In this document: one piece after another, positions 26,173 to 35,420 of the stretch
Layout: each line of letters opens with the position of its first letter
Position numbering within the stretch: the stretch's first letter is position 1
From: Verrucomicrobiota bacterium
Lineage (GTDB): Bacteria > Verrucomicrobiota > Lentisphaeria > JABSQK01 > JAJFLO01
Reading direction: 5' to 3'
DNA length: 47,949 bases
Assembly: GCA_021772675.1 (NCBI GenBank)
Contig: JAJFLO010000171.1
Span: 1 to 47,949 of the forward strand
The notes under the pieces: generated by a model
The model's database searches: none
What the model saw: the letters and a program-made list of their open reading frames with translations, nothing else
Told to the model about the DNA's origin: nothing
Made by a program: the position numbers and the translations under genes

Positions 26173-26199
26173 AACTGTAAAACCCATTAATACAAAACA

Positions 26200-27018
26200 A
26201 TGATACTCAAAGCATATTCTAAGGGACTCTACTCTAATTGGTTTTTTTATGCACCTGACCGTCTATTATTTGATTGCGGTGAAGGGGCTTCATTATTTTT
26301 AAAGCAGGGCATTTTTGCAGTTGAAAAGATTTTCCTCTCACATGGACACATTGATCATGTTGCGGGTTTGTATTCGTTTCTGTGTCTGCGACAATCAACT
26401 AAAGGGGATACGTCTAAAGCGTTGACTATATATTATCCGGAAAAGGACCGAACGATATTGATTTTGAAGGATTCGCTTCAGAAAATGGTCGGTCATTTTG
26501 TAAAGTATGAACTTCAGTGGGTTGGCATTAAGGCGGGTGACAAAATTGAATTGAGGAAAGATCGGTTTATCAATGTATTTGCTGCGATACATTCAGCAAA
26601 TGATCCCTTAGGATTTACGGTATCTGAACCGAGAAAACGTCTAAAACCTGAACTTGTGGGAATGCCGGGACAGGAATTGGCTAAAATTGCCCAAGACGAT
26701 AAATTTGATTACTACGATGCTAAATTATTTTGTTATACTGGTGACAGTATGCCGTTACCTGCTGACACTTTTCGTGACTCACAAATATTAATCCATGACA
26801 GCACGTTTCTGGACGCAAACGATCGGAAGGCACCAACGCATGCAACCTCGCAAGAGGCATTTGACTGTGCTCATGCAGCGAATGTTGAAAAATTGGTATT
26901 GTGCCATATTTCGCCGCGCTATCATAACAGAAAACGAATAGAGTGTTTGTTAGAAAAGAACGAAACTTATGGTATTGACTATTGCTGGATACCACCGGGT
27001 AGAGTGTTTGAGATGTAG
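26200..27018 (+). CDS. Metallo-beta-lactamase-fold hydrolase, RNase Z-like
   Basis: 272 aa. The zinc-binding SHGHIDH motif is at residues 47-53 (H48, H50, D52, H53). Later ligand motifs include a TGDS segment, HDSTFL and a C-terminal HISPRY. The order and the HATSQEAFDCA segment are those of RNase Z/ElaC-type enzymes, which cut the 3' trailer from tRNA precursors. The protein is slightly shorter than the usual 300-residue short form, so a general MBL hydrolase is the alternative. The ATG lies 27 bases after a 181-bp repeat and has only a weak ribosome binding site; its promoter may be inside the repeat. It is alone on this strand. Confidence 0.75.
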   Translation: MILKAYSKGLYSNWFFYAPDRLLFDCGEGASLFLKQGIFAVEKIFLSHGHIDHVAGLYSFLCLRQSTKGDTSKALTIYYPEKDRTILILKDSLQKMVGHFVKYELQWVGIKAGDKIELRKDRFINVFAAIHSANDPLGFTVSEPRKRLKPELVGMPGQELAKIAQDDKFDYYDAKLFCYTGDSMPLPADTFRDSQILIHDSTFLDANDRKAPTHATSQEAFDCAHAANVEKLVLCHISPRYHNRKRIECLLEKNETYGIDYCWIPPGRVFEM

Positions 27019-27035
27019 GATTTTTAGGGTTTCAA

Positions 27036-27085
27036 GAGTCAGAGTTCAGAGTTCAAGGTTTAAGGATTGGGTGTCAGGTGTCAAT
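27036..27085. repeat. Low-complexity GTTCAGAGTTCAAGG-like stretch
   Basis: A short run of near-repeats (GAGTCAGAGTTCAGAGTTCA and GGTGTCAGGTGTCAA) lies between the convergent MBL and acyltransferase/hydrolase genes. It resembles the CTGAACCCTGAACA tandem repeat at 41892. I see no terminator structure here. Confidence 0.35.
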
Positions 27086-27149
27086 TGAAAAAAGCCCATC
27101 CCCTAATCGGTGACTACATACTCTTTGAATTCATGGGATTCCAGATGCG

Positions 27150-29357
27150 TTAGTCGACGGGTATACTTTCTGGAATAAGTTTGGAAATGAATTGGTTGAC
27201 CACCTCGAATACTTGCTCACAGCCTTCGTTGCGGACGATGACATGATGATCAAGATCTAAAAATTTAAGAATCTTATCTTCACATTTTAATCGTGACATA
27301 ATTTTTTGGGAACTTGCGTAGTCAACTACAGGATCATTTTCCGCATGCACGATTAGCGAAGGAACGGTTATATATCGTAATCTGGACCACGATTTCTTCA
27401 TGAGTAATCTTAATTCCCGCAACGCTTTGAGATATAGACGATTATAGTTAATATCCGGATTTTCAGGCTTGGTATCAATATATGAGTAAACGTCTTGTTG
27501 TTTATTTGATTTATTCTTTATATCGTCCATCATATTTGCAGCGACTGATTTTTCGGCTTTAATTGATGCAAGATCAATGGGTGAATTCACAGTAAAAATC
27601 CCCTTCAGCTTTAATGGATAATGTGATGCGGCGAGTAATGCCAATAGGCCACCAGTCGAAAATCCTCCGTAGACGATCGAATCGCAATGGGTCCTTATTA
27701 ATGCTACTCCTCTTAAATAGGCCTCATACCAGTCATTCCATTTAACGTGACATAGATTATTGGGTTCTGTTCCGTGGCCAGGTAATCTTATACAATAAAC
27801 AGTATAGCCTTTGTCATGTAAAAACTCAGCAAGGAGCCGAACTTCCATGGGTGCGGATAAAAGACCATGCGCCAACACGATACCTGTTGATCGATTGTCA
27901 GAATTAAGAAAAATGGGATTGCCAACTTCGATTGATTTTGAGATTCCGGCTTTATAATATTTTTCATAATCTTCTTGATATCTGTGACAATCCAGTTCGT
28001 ATATTTTTTTGACGAGCAATCTGTCAAGATAGTGTGAATTAAAATTAATATACTTGCATACGGATTTAATGACTGGCTTGACGGGTTTGACTTCATTTGC
28101 AATGACTTTTACCATATTTTTTTGCCGGATGGAATGGAATTTATGGGTCTCATTCAGGTTTTCTTTATGTATAATCAGATTTCCGTTTTGGTCGTCCTGA
28201 AGTATTCCAAGGTGCACTGCCAATTCTTTTATTTCATTCAGTGGCGAATATAAATCATCCAGAACAATGGAAATACGGTCATGGGTTAGAGTCCAATGCA
28301 ACCTGCATTCCTGACGGCGACTTAATGATTCAGTCGATAAAAACAAGGCCGTTCTAAGATGATTTTCATTGATGATTTTTCCCTTATAAGAATGCAGCGC
28401 CGTACAGAATAAATGATCAATATTTATTTTTATATTTCTGTAAATTTTCCCCATGAATAATCGGGTAAATTTTTTTCCCTGGTACTTTAAAAATTGGTTT
28501 GTTTTGTCTACAGAACGAAAAAATGGCAAAAGATAGGTGGTCAACAAGAAATAATTATTTAGATAATCTTTAACCGAAATTGGGTTACCGAAATAAATAT
28601 TTATATCGGTATTTCTGAGCAAAATATTTCCCTCTATTTCCAACTCCTCTGTTAAGCGATCCGGCAGTTTTCCGAAAAATTTTTCTGCAATTTTTTTTAT
28701 TAAATTCGGTCCGGGTCTTAGAGGGTAGTAGCTGATGGTAATTGGTACGATTTCTGTGTGCAAATCGCTAATGCGTTCGATATCAGTTATATTAAATCGT
28801 TCCTTCAAGTCTGTGATGGTTTTGATATCATTCGATGCAAGCGCGTGCTGCAACTGCTGTTTATATATCTCGGTTTTCAATGCTAGAATAGCGCCCCCCG
28901 TGTGCAACTTATCTAACGGATCAGCGTGAAATTTAAGCAGTCTATTTTTGTTTATAATAGATTTGTTCTTTACCATTCGACCTTCGGGATAGATAACCCA
29001 GTTTTGACGTCCGCAGATCAGATCGCCTATTATTAGGTTATCCCGTTGAGGTTCACTCGTTGAGATAACACCAAGTGAGGAAAGAAACTCGCCAAATTTT
29101 CCGAGAAACAGTGACTCATCAGCTAAACTGTGAACGTATTTTTTTGTATATTTACTAATTTGACAGGGAACAATTACTGTTTCGGTGCGCGTGAAATGGT
29201 TAATGACGAAAACAGTTGGATTGTCGCTTAGATTTTCAATACCTTCCGCATTGAAATTACATTTCAATACCCGTTCAAGTAGTGCCACTGACAACGTTGC
29301 TGTTTTTATACTTAGATTTGGCAAAGTAATTGTTCCATATGGTTTATCACAAAGCAT
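27150..29357 (-). CDS. Fused glycerolipid-type acyltransferase and alpha/beta hydrolase
   Basis: 735 aa. The N-terminal half is a PlsC-like acyltransferase: NHFTRTET at 53-60, a His-x4-Glu version of the usual His-x4-Asp site, and VIYPEGRM as the second substrate motif. A middle stretch (about 330-470) is not recognised. The C-terminal third is an alpha/beta hydrolase with LAHGLLSAP, nucleophile motif GFSTGG near 567, an acid in AENDPVV and a His in DLDHH, like carboxylesterases and monoacylglycerol lipases. One protein could therefore acylate and deacylate lipids, which is inference. The ATG at 29357 sits one base from a 93-bp repeat, so the native 5' region is replaced and no Shine-Dalgarno site is visible. 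An in-frame TAA directly before the ATG rules out a longer product. Confidence 0.75.
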   Translation of the reverse strand: MLCDKPYGTITLPNLSIKTATLSVALLERVLKCNFNAEGIENLSDNPTVFVINHFTRTETVIVPCQISKYTKKYVHSLADESLFLGKFGEFLSSLGVISTSEPQRDNLIIGDLICGRQNWVIYPEGRMVKNKSIINKNRLLKFHADPLDKLHTGGAILALKTEIYKQQLQHALASNDIKTITDLKERFNITDIERISDLHTEIVPITISYYPLRPGPNLIKKIAEKFFGKLPDRLTEELEIEGNILLRNTDINIYFGNPISVKDYLNNYFLLTTYLLPFFRSVDKTNQFLKYQGKKFTRLFMGKIYRNIKINIDHLFCTALHSYKGKIINENHLRTALFLSTESLSRRQECRLHWTLTHDRISIVLDDLYSPLNEIKELAVHLGILQDDQNGNLIIHKENLNETHKFHSIRQKNMVKVIANEVKPVKPVIKSVCKYINFNSHYLDRLLVKKIYELDCHRYQEDYEKYYKAGISKSIEVGNPIFLNSDNRSTGIVLAHGLLSAPMEVRLLAEFLHDKGYTVYCIRLPGHGTEPNNLCHVKWNDWYEAYLRGVALIRTHCDSIVYGGFSTGGLLALLAASHYPLKLKGIFTVNSPIDLASIKAEKSVAANMMDDIKNKSNKQQDVYSYIDTKPENPDINYNRLYLKALRELRLLMKKSWSRLRYITVPSLIVHAENDPVVDYASSQKIMSRLKCEDKILKFLDLDHHVIVRNEGCEQVFEVVNQFISKLIPESIPVD

Positions 29358-29994
29358 TTATACTGCAAGCAGTAGGTTTTTCGACATTCGTTATTCATTT
29401 CAGGCAACAATGTTACAGAAACCTGTCGAAAACCTGATGGCTGTCAGTATACTATGGGAACGTATATCACATCATGTCAGCATCTTGCCTTGGCTATCGA
29501 ATTCTGTGTGTATCGACACACTGTCATTCTCTATCCAGCAGTAAAATAATGAAATTACGCATTCTAAGTCCTCCCGTTAGAAGTTCGTGAGAAAAGCGGG
29601 TTAGCCTGATTAATTCACGCGATTTCTACTATGAGCACATATTTTGCTTCATATAAAAGACTTATGAAGAGCTGGAGAATTCGAAATAGTATACTATTTC
29701 TGCATCCTCCAAACCTCCATAAATCATTGATCTAAAGCAAACTAAGCACTCTCGTGACGAAATTGCATGAATTAATCATGCTAGGGGTTTCCTTTTTGCA
29801 GATAGTTTCTTTAAAAGCCCACCTGACAACGGTACTCCAAACTTAATCACTTGAAAATTAAATGCATAGTTTTGGACTTTTGCTCCTACGTGAGCGAGAG
29901 ACTTCTGCCCACACTTCCCCATTTCAAAATTCTTAGAAAAGCTTCTTCTACTCAAGGAGGGGGACAACATTTCAAGCCCGATGAATTAATCAGG
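29358..29994. other. Repeat-filled spacer between acyltransferase/hydrolase and acyl-CoA dehydrogenase genes
   Basis: The stretch holds the 93-bp repeat (29359-29451), about 150 bases in which I see nothing, and a pair of abutting elements with TTAGCCTGATTAATTCA ends (29601-29783 and on to 29998). A 64-codon minus-strand frame at 29776-29970 is not convincing as a gene. Confidence 0.5.
29359..29451. repeat. 93-bp MITE-like repeat, copy 1
   Basis: The ends pair as imperfect inverted repeats: TATACTGCAAGC at left, and TATACTGACAGC read inward from the right, followed by a further GGTTTTTCGACA / GGTTTTCGACAGG pairing. A copy of the same length and orientation, with only a few differences, is at 35608-35700. 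TATA at both ends suggests insertion at TA. Confidence 0.8.
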
Positions 29995-29998
29995 CTAA
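29601..29998. repeat. Composite of TTAGCCTGATTAATTCA-ended elements
   Basis: The left end TTAGCCTGATTAATTCA (29601) is the exact reverse complement of the right end TGAATTAATCAGGCTAA (29982-29998). A third end of the same type (CATGAATTAATCATGCTAG) occurs at 29765-29783. So there are two abutting elements, or one nested in another. The ends match the family of the 181-bp repeats, but the interiors differ. The right end supplies the TAG stop of the acyl-CoA dehydrogenase gene. Confidence 0.65.
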
Positions 29999-31854
29999 TC
30001 AATGGTTTTAATTACGCCATCTTCCAACCATTCACATTCGTTCGATAATACACGATTACTGAGGTTGTTTATGGATTTTCCATTGCTATGATTGATTGAA
30101 TAAAATGCCTGTTTGATCCGAGTCCGTGCATTAATGCAGAATAGATCAGCAAGATCCTGAGACGCGTCACGGCCGTTGCAATCTCCTAATAAAGATTCTG
30201 CATAGGACAATGAGGCTGCCATTGCGAATAAATCGGTACCAATTTCAACGAATCGAAACATGATCAATTGTTCTTTTTCTAATTTTTGCTGATATCTGCC
30301 CATTGCATGAAACAAACCGCGTGCTAGCTTTTTCGTTGTTTTACCTATAAATTTCAAATGTTTTTTGTTAGTCTTAGATAAACTCCTGGACTTATATTCC
30401 ACGGGCAATCTAACCCATTGTTTTGGATACCAAATACTGTAATGAGCTAAAATCTTGAGAAGAGAACTAATTTTTGCGGATAATGGAATCTTAGGATCCA
30501 GCATAGGCATCAGTAATTGAAAATGTTTATCCATGGCCTCTCGAGCAATGAATAATCGCATAATCTCACTGGTACCTTCAATGATTCTGTTAATTCTGGT
30601 ATCTCGCATCATGCGTTCGATGGGTAATGGTAATTCACCCCTTTTTTTCAACGAATCATAGGTTTCGTACCCTCGTCCTGCCCGAATTTGTAAGGCGTCA
30701 TCGACAATCTTCCAGGAGACCTCAGTACAGAAGTATTTCGCAATTGCAGCCTCCAACCGAATATCAGCGTTCCCTTTATCCGCCAATGCCGATGCAAGCC
30801 AGGTGACACTTTCGGTGGCAAAGGTATCAGCAGCCATATTTGCGATCATCTCTGCGACGGCTTGATGTTCACCAATTGTAGTTCCCCATTGGGTTCGCTG
30901 CTGAGACCACTTCCGGGACCAGTATAGACACAGTTTGTTACACGCCGAAGAAGCAGCCGGAATGGTCAGCCGCCCTGTATTCAAGGTCACCAAGGCAATT
31001 TTCAATCCCCTGCCCGGCTTATCAATTATATTTTCTTTTGGAACTTTAACATCCTTAAAGTTCAACAATCCGTTATCTATTCCATTCAACCCCATGAACT
31101 TACATCTATGTTCAACTTCAAATCCGGGTGTATTTGCTTCGACGATGAATGCGGTAATTTGCTGTTTTTCCTTGCCATTGACGATTTTTGGTGGCGTCTT
31201 TGTCATAACGATCAAAATATCTGCAATGGGTCCATTGGTACACCACAACTTAGACCCGTTGATAATATAATGATTGCCATCGTCGGTTGGTGTTGCTGTC
31301 GTTTTCATTTGAGCTGGATCGGACCCCACATCAACTTCAGTCAATGCAAATGCCGAAGTTTCTCCTTTCGCTAATCGCGGCAAATACTTTTCCTTTTGCT
31401 CATCGGTGCCAAATAATTTTAGAGGCTGAGGTACACCAATACTTTGGTGGGCAGACAAAAACACTGCTGTTGAGGCACAATGACTGCCAATAAGGGCAAT
31501 CGCCCGGTTGTAATTAATCTGTGACAATTCGAGGCCACCATACTTCTTGGGAATCTTCATTCCGAAACATCCCAAGTGGGCGAGTGCATTTTTCGCTTTT
31601 TCAGGTATTACCCCTGTTTTATCAACGTCATCGGGGTCTATATGTTCGATTAGACTGGCTTTGAGCTTCTCTAAAAATTCATCCCCAATTCGTTTATCAT
31701 CGTCGCGTTGAACTGGAAATGGATTAATTAAATCCCAGCGGAATTGACCATTGAACAATTCACCAACAAAACTGGTATATGTCCATTCCATTTCCCGCGA
31801 ATCCTCGGTCAAATCCAATGACTTCTGTTTTTCTTTGTTATCGGTTAATTCCAT
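29995..31854 (-). CDS. Acyl-CoA dehydrogenase (long/very-long-chain type)
   Basis: 619 aa. The family pattern is clear: FALTEVDVGSDPAQ and NGSKLWCTNGPIADI in the central beta domain, RGYETYDSLKKRGELP, and the catalytic-base segment RIIEGTSEIMR near residue 425. At about 620 residues with a C-terminal extension it fits VLCAD/ACAD9-like enzymes better than the 380-residue short forms. It performs the FAD-dependent first step of beta-oxidation and needs an electron-transfer flavoprotein not encoded here. It is the third gene of an operon with fadI and fadJ, 86 bases after fadJ. The stop codon (29995-29997) is part of a repeat end, so the last few residues may derive from an insertion. Confidence 0.9.
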   Translation of the reverse strand: MELTDNKEKQKSLDLTEDSREMEWTYTSFVGELFNGQFRWDLINPFPVQRDDDKRIGDEFLEKLKASLIEHIDPDDVDKTGVIPEKAKNALAHLGCFGMKIPKKYGGLELSQINYNRAIALIGSHCASTAVFLSAHQSIGVPQPLKLFGTDEQKEKYLPRLAKGETSAFALTEVDVGSDPAQMKTTATPTDDGNHYIINGSKLWCTNGPIADILIVMTKTPPKIVNGKEKQQITAFIVEANTPGFEVEHRCKFMGLNGIDNGLLNFKDVKVPKENIIDKPGRGLKIALVTLNTGRLTIPAASSACNKLCLYWSRKWSQQRTQWGTTIGEHQAVAEMIANMAADTFATESVTWLASALADKGNADIRLEAAIAKYFCTEVSWKIVDDALQIRAGRGYETYDSLKKRGELPLPIERMMRDTRINRIIEGTSEIMRLFIAREAMDKHFQLLMPMLDPKIPLSAKISSLLKILAHYSIWYPKQWVRLPVEYKSRSLSKTNKKHLKFIGKTTKKLARGLFHAMGRYQQKLEKEQLIMFRFVEIGTDLFAMAASLSYAESLLGDCNGRDASQDLADLFCINARTRIKQAFYSINHSNGKSINNLSNRVLSNECEWLEDGVIKTID

Positions 31855-31940
31855 GTATATGTGCTCTTATTTTAGTAGTGGGAATGGTGCTTGATACTTG
31901 ATACTGGACGTAAGAATTGAAAATTCCTAAAAAAACGGCA

Positions 31941-34103
31941 TTAACTTGAATAAAATTTTAATTGTTCATCTTTCATCTTGTTCAAATAATCACAGGGCTG
32001 AAATCGATCTTTGCTGACAGTCTCAAATCCTTTTAATACGTCGACAATTTTTGAAATGCCAAACGAATCGGCATACCGAAGCAAGCCGCCACGAAATGGT
32101 GGAAAACCAGTTCCCATTATCATGGCCATATCAAGATACTCCGGACAACTGACGATTTCCTCCTGCATGCAGCGAGATGCTTCGTTCACCATTATCAGCA
32201 TTAATCGTTCCAGAATTTCATTGTCGCTAACATTAATTCCCAGGGACTGGCTTTCACCACTATATTTGGAAACCAGAGACGCAATTTCAGGATTTATCTC
32301 TTTGTCTTTTCCACTATATTGATAAATTCCCTTGCCGGATTTTTTCCCCAACAAAGATTTGTCATTACTGATATCAACAAAAATATCGACCATCTTCATT
32401 CTTTTGCCGTAGGACTCTTCAAGGATCTTAGCAGCTTTATAACCGATATCAATTCCAACTTCATCAGCAAGTGCAAATGGTCCCATCGGCATACCAAATC
32501 GCGTTATAATAGAATCGACTCTCACCGGATCGACGCCCACCTGTAGTAAATAAAATGCTTCGTTCAAATAGGGAAGCAACAGTCGATTTACTAAAAATCC
32601 AGGACAGCTTTTCACCAGCACCGGAGTTTTTCCTAGTCGTTTGGTCAACTCCATGATGGTGGCAATAGTCTTAGGTGACGTTTTGTCACCAGGAATAACC
32701 TCCACAAGGGGCATTCGATTTACTGGATTAAAAAAATGCATGCCTATAAACCGCTCTGGATTTTTTAGTCTCTTACTCATTTCAGTAATGGACAATGTCG
32801 AAGTGTTACTGGCAATAATAGCAGATGACGGTATTCTGTTTTCAAGATCACTGAAAACTGACTGTTTGACATTAAGATCTTCAACAACGGCTTCTATGAC
32901 GAGATCTATTTTCTCAAATCCGGAATAGTCTACTGTTGCGGATAATTTATGCATTCTTAAATTAATTTCTCTATCGTCGAATTTGCGCAATTTTTTGAGT
33001 TGTTTATATATTTTTGCAGCGGTTTCATATCCTTTCCTGATTGCGTCCCAATTGAGGTCTTTGATCCGTGTAGAAATGAAGGACTTGGTAAATAACCAGG
33101 CAATTGCTCCGCCCATTACTCCAGCACCTAAAACGCCGACATTGGCAATATCTTTTATTGCAACAGGTTCACGTGTTCCTGAATCTTTTTTCAATTTCTC
33201 GCGAATAAAAAATAAGTTTATTAAATTTCTGCATGTGTCTGTAATAACCAGCTTGCTGAATTCGTCCGCCTCAATCTGAAGTCCTTGATCTAATGGCATT
33301 GCATGTGTCTTTTTAATAACATCAACGGCTTTAAGTGGCGCCGGATAAAATTGTTTTGTTTTTGCCACTACATTTTTTTTACTTAGATTAAACAATACTG
33401 CTTTGCCGATTGGATTTTTTTCCAGAACAATACTTTGAAGCGTTGCTTTATTTCGTTGTTTCTTGATCTGTTCGGCACCATTCGGCTGAAGAATTACAGA
33501 TATAAATTCGTTAACTTTTTCATGTAAAAACTCTTTGGGGATCAACGCATCGACCAACCGGTATCGATAGGCCTTTTTGCCATCAACAGGTCTTCCGGTC
33601 AGAATCATAGTCAAGGCTTTTTCAAGCCCGATTAGCCGAGGCAGACGCTGTGTTCCGCCAAAACCGGGAATAATACCTAAATTCACTTCAGGCAAGCCAA
33701 TTGAAGTTTTGGGATTATCGGTGGCAATGCGATAATCAAACGCAAGCGATAATTCTAGACCACCACCAAGACAAGCGCCATTGATGACAGCAACTGTCGG
33801 CAGGGGAAGTTTTGAAAATTTTGTGATAATTCTTTGCCCCAGCAATGCCTTTTTTTTTCCATCTTCTGAAGAATTTATTGACGCAATTTCATTTATATCA
33901 GCACCTGCGATAAAAATATCTTTTTTAGCGCTGATTAAAGTGACAGCCTTTAATGACGAGTCCGAACCAATTTTATCGATCAGTGTTTCTAACTCATCCA
34001 TGACTTCAAATGTGAGTTTGTTTATTCTCTCGCCAGGATAATCAAATAGGATTGTACCAATTCCCGTTGCTCCATCAATAGTAAATTTAAAGGCACCACT
34101 CAT
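31941..34103 (-). CDS. fadJ: Fatty acid oxidation complex alpha subunit (enoyl-CoA hydratase / 3-hydroxyacyl-CoA dehydrogenase)
   Basis: 720 aa from ATG 34103. The N-terminal crotonase domain has AGADINE, GGGLELSLAFDYRI and LPEVNLGIIPGFGGTQRLP. The Rossmann dehydrogenase domain has GVLGAGVMGG near 324 and GMHFFNPVNRMPLVEVI, followed by two C-terminal helical repeats. It hydrates enoyl-CoA and oxidises the 3-hydroxyacyl-CoA with NAD. A start 16 codons upstream is open, but GGAGGT sits 7 bases before ATG 34103, where family homology begins and the ATGA overlap with the fadI stop lies. Partner choice (fadI-type thiolase) favours fadJ over fadB. Confidence 0.92.
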   Translation of the reverse strand: MSGAFKFTIDGATGIGTILFDYPGERINKLTFEVMDELETLIDKIGSDSSLKAVTLISAKKDIFIAGADINEIASINSSEDGKKKALLGQRIITKFSKLPLPTVAVINGACLGGGLELSLAFDYRIATDNPKTSIGLPEVNLGIIPGFGGTQRLPRLIGLEKALTMILTGRPVDGKKAYRYRLVDALIPKEFLHEKVNEFISVILQPNGAEQIKKQRNKATLQSIVLEKNPIGKAVLFNLSKKNVVAKTKQFYPAPLKAVDVIKKTHAMPLDQGLQIEADEFSKLVITDTCRNLINLFFIREKLKKDSGTREPVAIKDIANVGVLGAGVMGGAIAWLFTKSFISTRIKDLNWDAIRKGYETAAKIYKQLKKLRKFDDREINLRMHKLSATVDYSGFEKIDLVIEAVVEDLNVKQSVFSDLENRIPSSAIIASNTSTLSITEMSKRLKNPERFIGMHFFNPVNRMPLVEVIPGDKTSPKTIATIMELTKRLGKTPVLVKSCPGFLVNRLLLPYLNEAFYLLQVGVDPVRVDSIITRFGMPMGPFALADEVGIDIGYKAAKILEESYGKRMKMVDIFVDISNDKSLLGKKSGKGIYQYSGKDKEINPEIASLVSKYSGESQSLGINVSDNEILERLMLIMVNEASRCMQEEIVSCPEYLDMAMIMGTGFPPFRGGLLRYADSFGISKIVDVLKGFETVSKDRFQPCDYLNKMKDEQLKFYSS

Positions 34104-35392
34104 GAATCGACCTCCACAAGCATGGCGCCGCCCTGCCCGCCACCAATACACATTGTGGCTAACCCAAGTTGCTTGTTTTGACGACGCAATTCTTTCAACA
34201 GTGTTAAAATAAGGCGAGCCCCCGTAGTGCCGACGGGATGTCCCAAGGCAATTGCGCCGCCATTTACGTTTAGTTTATTGCGGTCGATATCACCAATCTT
34301 TTGAGAACGGCCAAGGTAAGTTTGAGCAAAATCATTGGACGCAAATGCCCGCTCATTGGCAATAACTTGAGCGGCAAAGGCTTCATTCAATTCGATTAAA
34401 TCGATATCATTAAAATTTATTTTCGAATTCTTAAGCAATTTTGCAGTTGCATACACTGGCCCCAATCCCATGCGATTTGGTTCCAGTCCCGCATAAGCAT
34501 AATCAATTAAATATCCTAGAGGATCATACCCCAGATTCCTGGCGTTTTCCTCACTCATGACTACTAACGCGGCAGCACCATCTGAAAGTGGGCAGGAATT
34601 TCCCACGGTTACGGTACCATTATGACGGTCAAAATAGGGTCGCAATTTTTTCAATGCGTGTAACGATTGGTCTTTACGAGGTCCATCGTCTGCAGATTGG
34701 ATAGACTTATAGGCCGGGGGCATGGGTAGAGGGAGAATCTCTTTATCAAAAACTTCAGCTTCTTGCGCATTAACGGCACGTTTATGACTGAGCAATGCAA
34801 AATCATCCTGCTCAGCTCGGTTGATTTGAAACTCTCTTGCCAAAACTTCGGCAGTTTTACCCATAATGAGTCCGCAAATGGGATCGGTTAATCCTTCTAC
34901 TATGCCTATAACCGGCTGGAGGTCCTTCGGACGAAATGAAAGAAGTGTATTAAGTTTTTGCCCAATCGATTTTGATCTCATTAATTTCGCGAAGAATACC
35001 TCCATTTTTTTACTGAACATAAGCGGAATATTACTCATGGATTCGGTACCGCCGGTGACAAATATGTTTGCTTCACCCGCATTAATCTTTGCTGCCGCAG
35101 TGGTTACGGATTCAGCACCGGACGCACAGTTTCGATGAACAGTATAAGCGGGAATGGAATTCGGCAGTCCAGATTTAAGTGCAATAACTCTGGCAATGTT
35201 CGCCTTATTCATCGGTTGAGACACGTTCCCAAAAATGAGTTCGTCAATTTCATTTACTGGTAAATTTAGTTTAGTCAGCAGCTCTTTTACGCAGTAGGCG
35301 CCAAGATCATCAGCGCTGATGTCTTTAAAAATACCACCGGCTTTGCACTGAGGTGTTCTGATGCCATCAACGATTGCGATACGATTTTTCAT
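34100..35392 (-). CDS. fadI: 3-ketoacyl-CoA thiolase, FadI type
   Basis: 430 aa. The nucleophile is in NCASGAESV, with the usual GLQS replaced by GAES. The later catalytic motifs are GHPVGTTGAR and CIGGGQGGAM. Length and gene order (thiolase before the alpha subunit) match FadI rather than FadA. It performs the thiolytic last step of beta-oxidation with the fadJ product. A GAGGAAAA site precedes ATG 35392, and the stop overlaps the fadJ start by ATGA, so translation is coupled. The upstream region contains a repeated segment (35421-35600), so the promoter is either within it or in the 28 bases after it. Confidence 0.92.
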   Translation of the reverse strand: MKNRIAIVDGIRTPQCKAGGIFKDISADDLGAYCVKELLTKLNLPVNEIDELIFGNVSQPMNKANIARVIALKSGLPNSIPAYTVHRNCASGAESVTTAAAKINAGEANIFVTGGTESMSNIPLMFSKKMEVFFAKLMRSKSIGQKLNTLLSFRPKDLQPVIGIVEGLTDPICGLIMGKTAEVLAREFQINRAEQDDFALLSHKRAVNAQEAEVFDKEILPLPMPPAYKSIQSADDGPRKDQSLHALKKLRPYFDRHNGTVTVGNSCPLSDGAAALVVMSEENARNLGYDPLGYLIDYAYAGLEPNRMGLGPVYATAKLLKNSKINFNDIDLIELNEAFAAQVIANERAFASNDFAQTYLGRSQKIGDIDRNKLNVNGGAIALGHPVGTTGARLILTLLKELRRQNKQLGLATMCIGGGQGGAMLVEVDS

Positions 35393-35420
35393 TTTTCCTC
35401 ATATTTTTTTAATCCTACCT

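Larger units (their letters stand above)
24526..26199. other. Gene-poor, decayed intergenic region (1.7 kb)
   Basis: I see no intact gene. Contents: a possible transposase N-terminal fragment (24783-24881); a half-arm of a palindrome (25155-25184, CCGCCTAAAGACGG) also found at 42831-42942; a pair of ACCACGG-type direct repeats (25483-25525 and 25832-25874); and a complete 181-bp repeat (25992-26172). Short phrases also recur in diverged form, such as GCTGAGA followed by AAACCATTTTG near 24988 and 25580. The promoter of the NRPS-PKS operon should lie at the left end. Confidence 0.5.

Noticed and set aside
27150-29357. Counting the acyltransferase/hydrolase fusion as the missing trans-acyltransferase of the PKS
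   Set aside because: It has PlsC-type motifs (NHFTRTE, YPEGR), not the GHSxG and YASH-type motifs of malonyl transferases, and is separated from the cluster by unrelated sequence.
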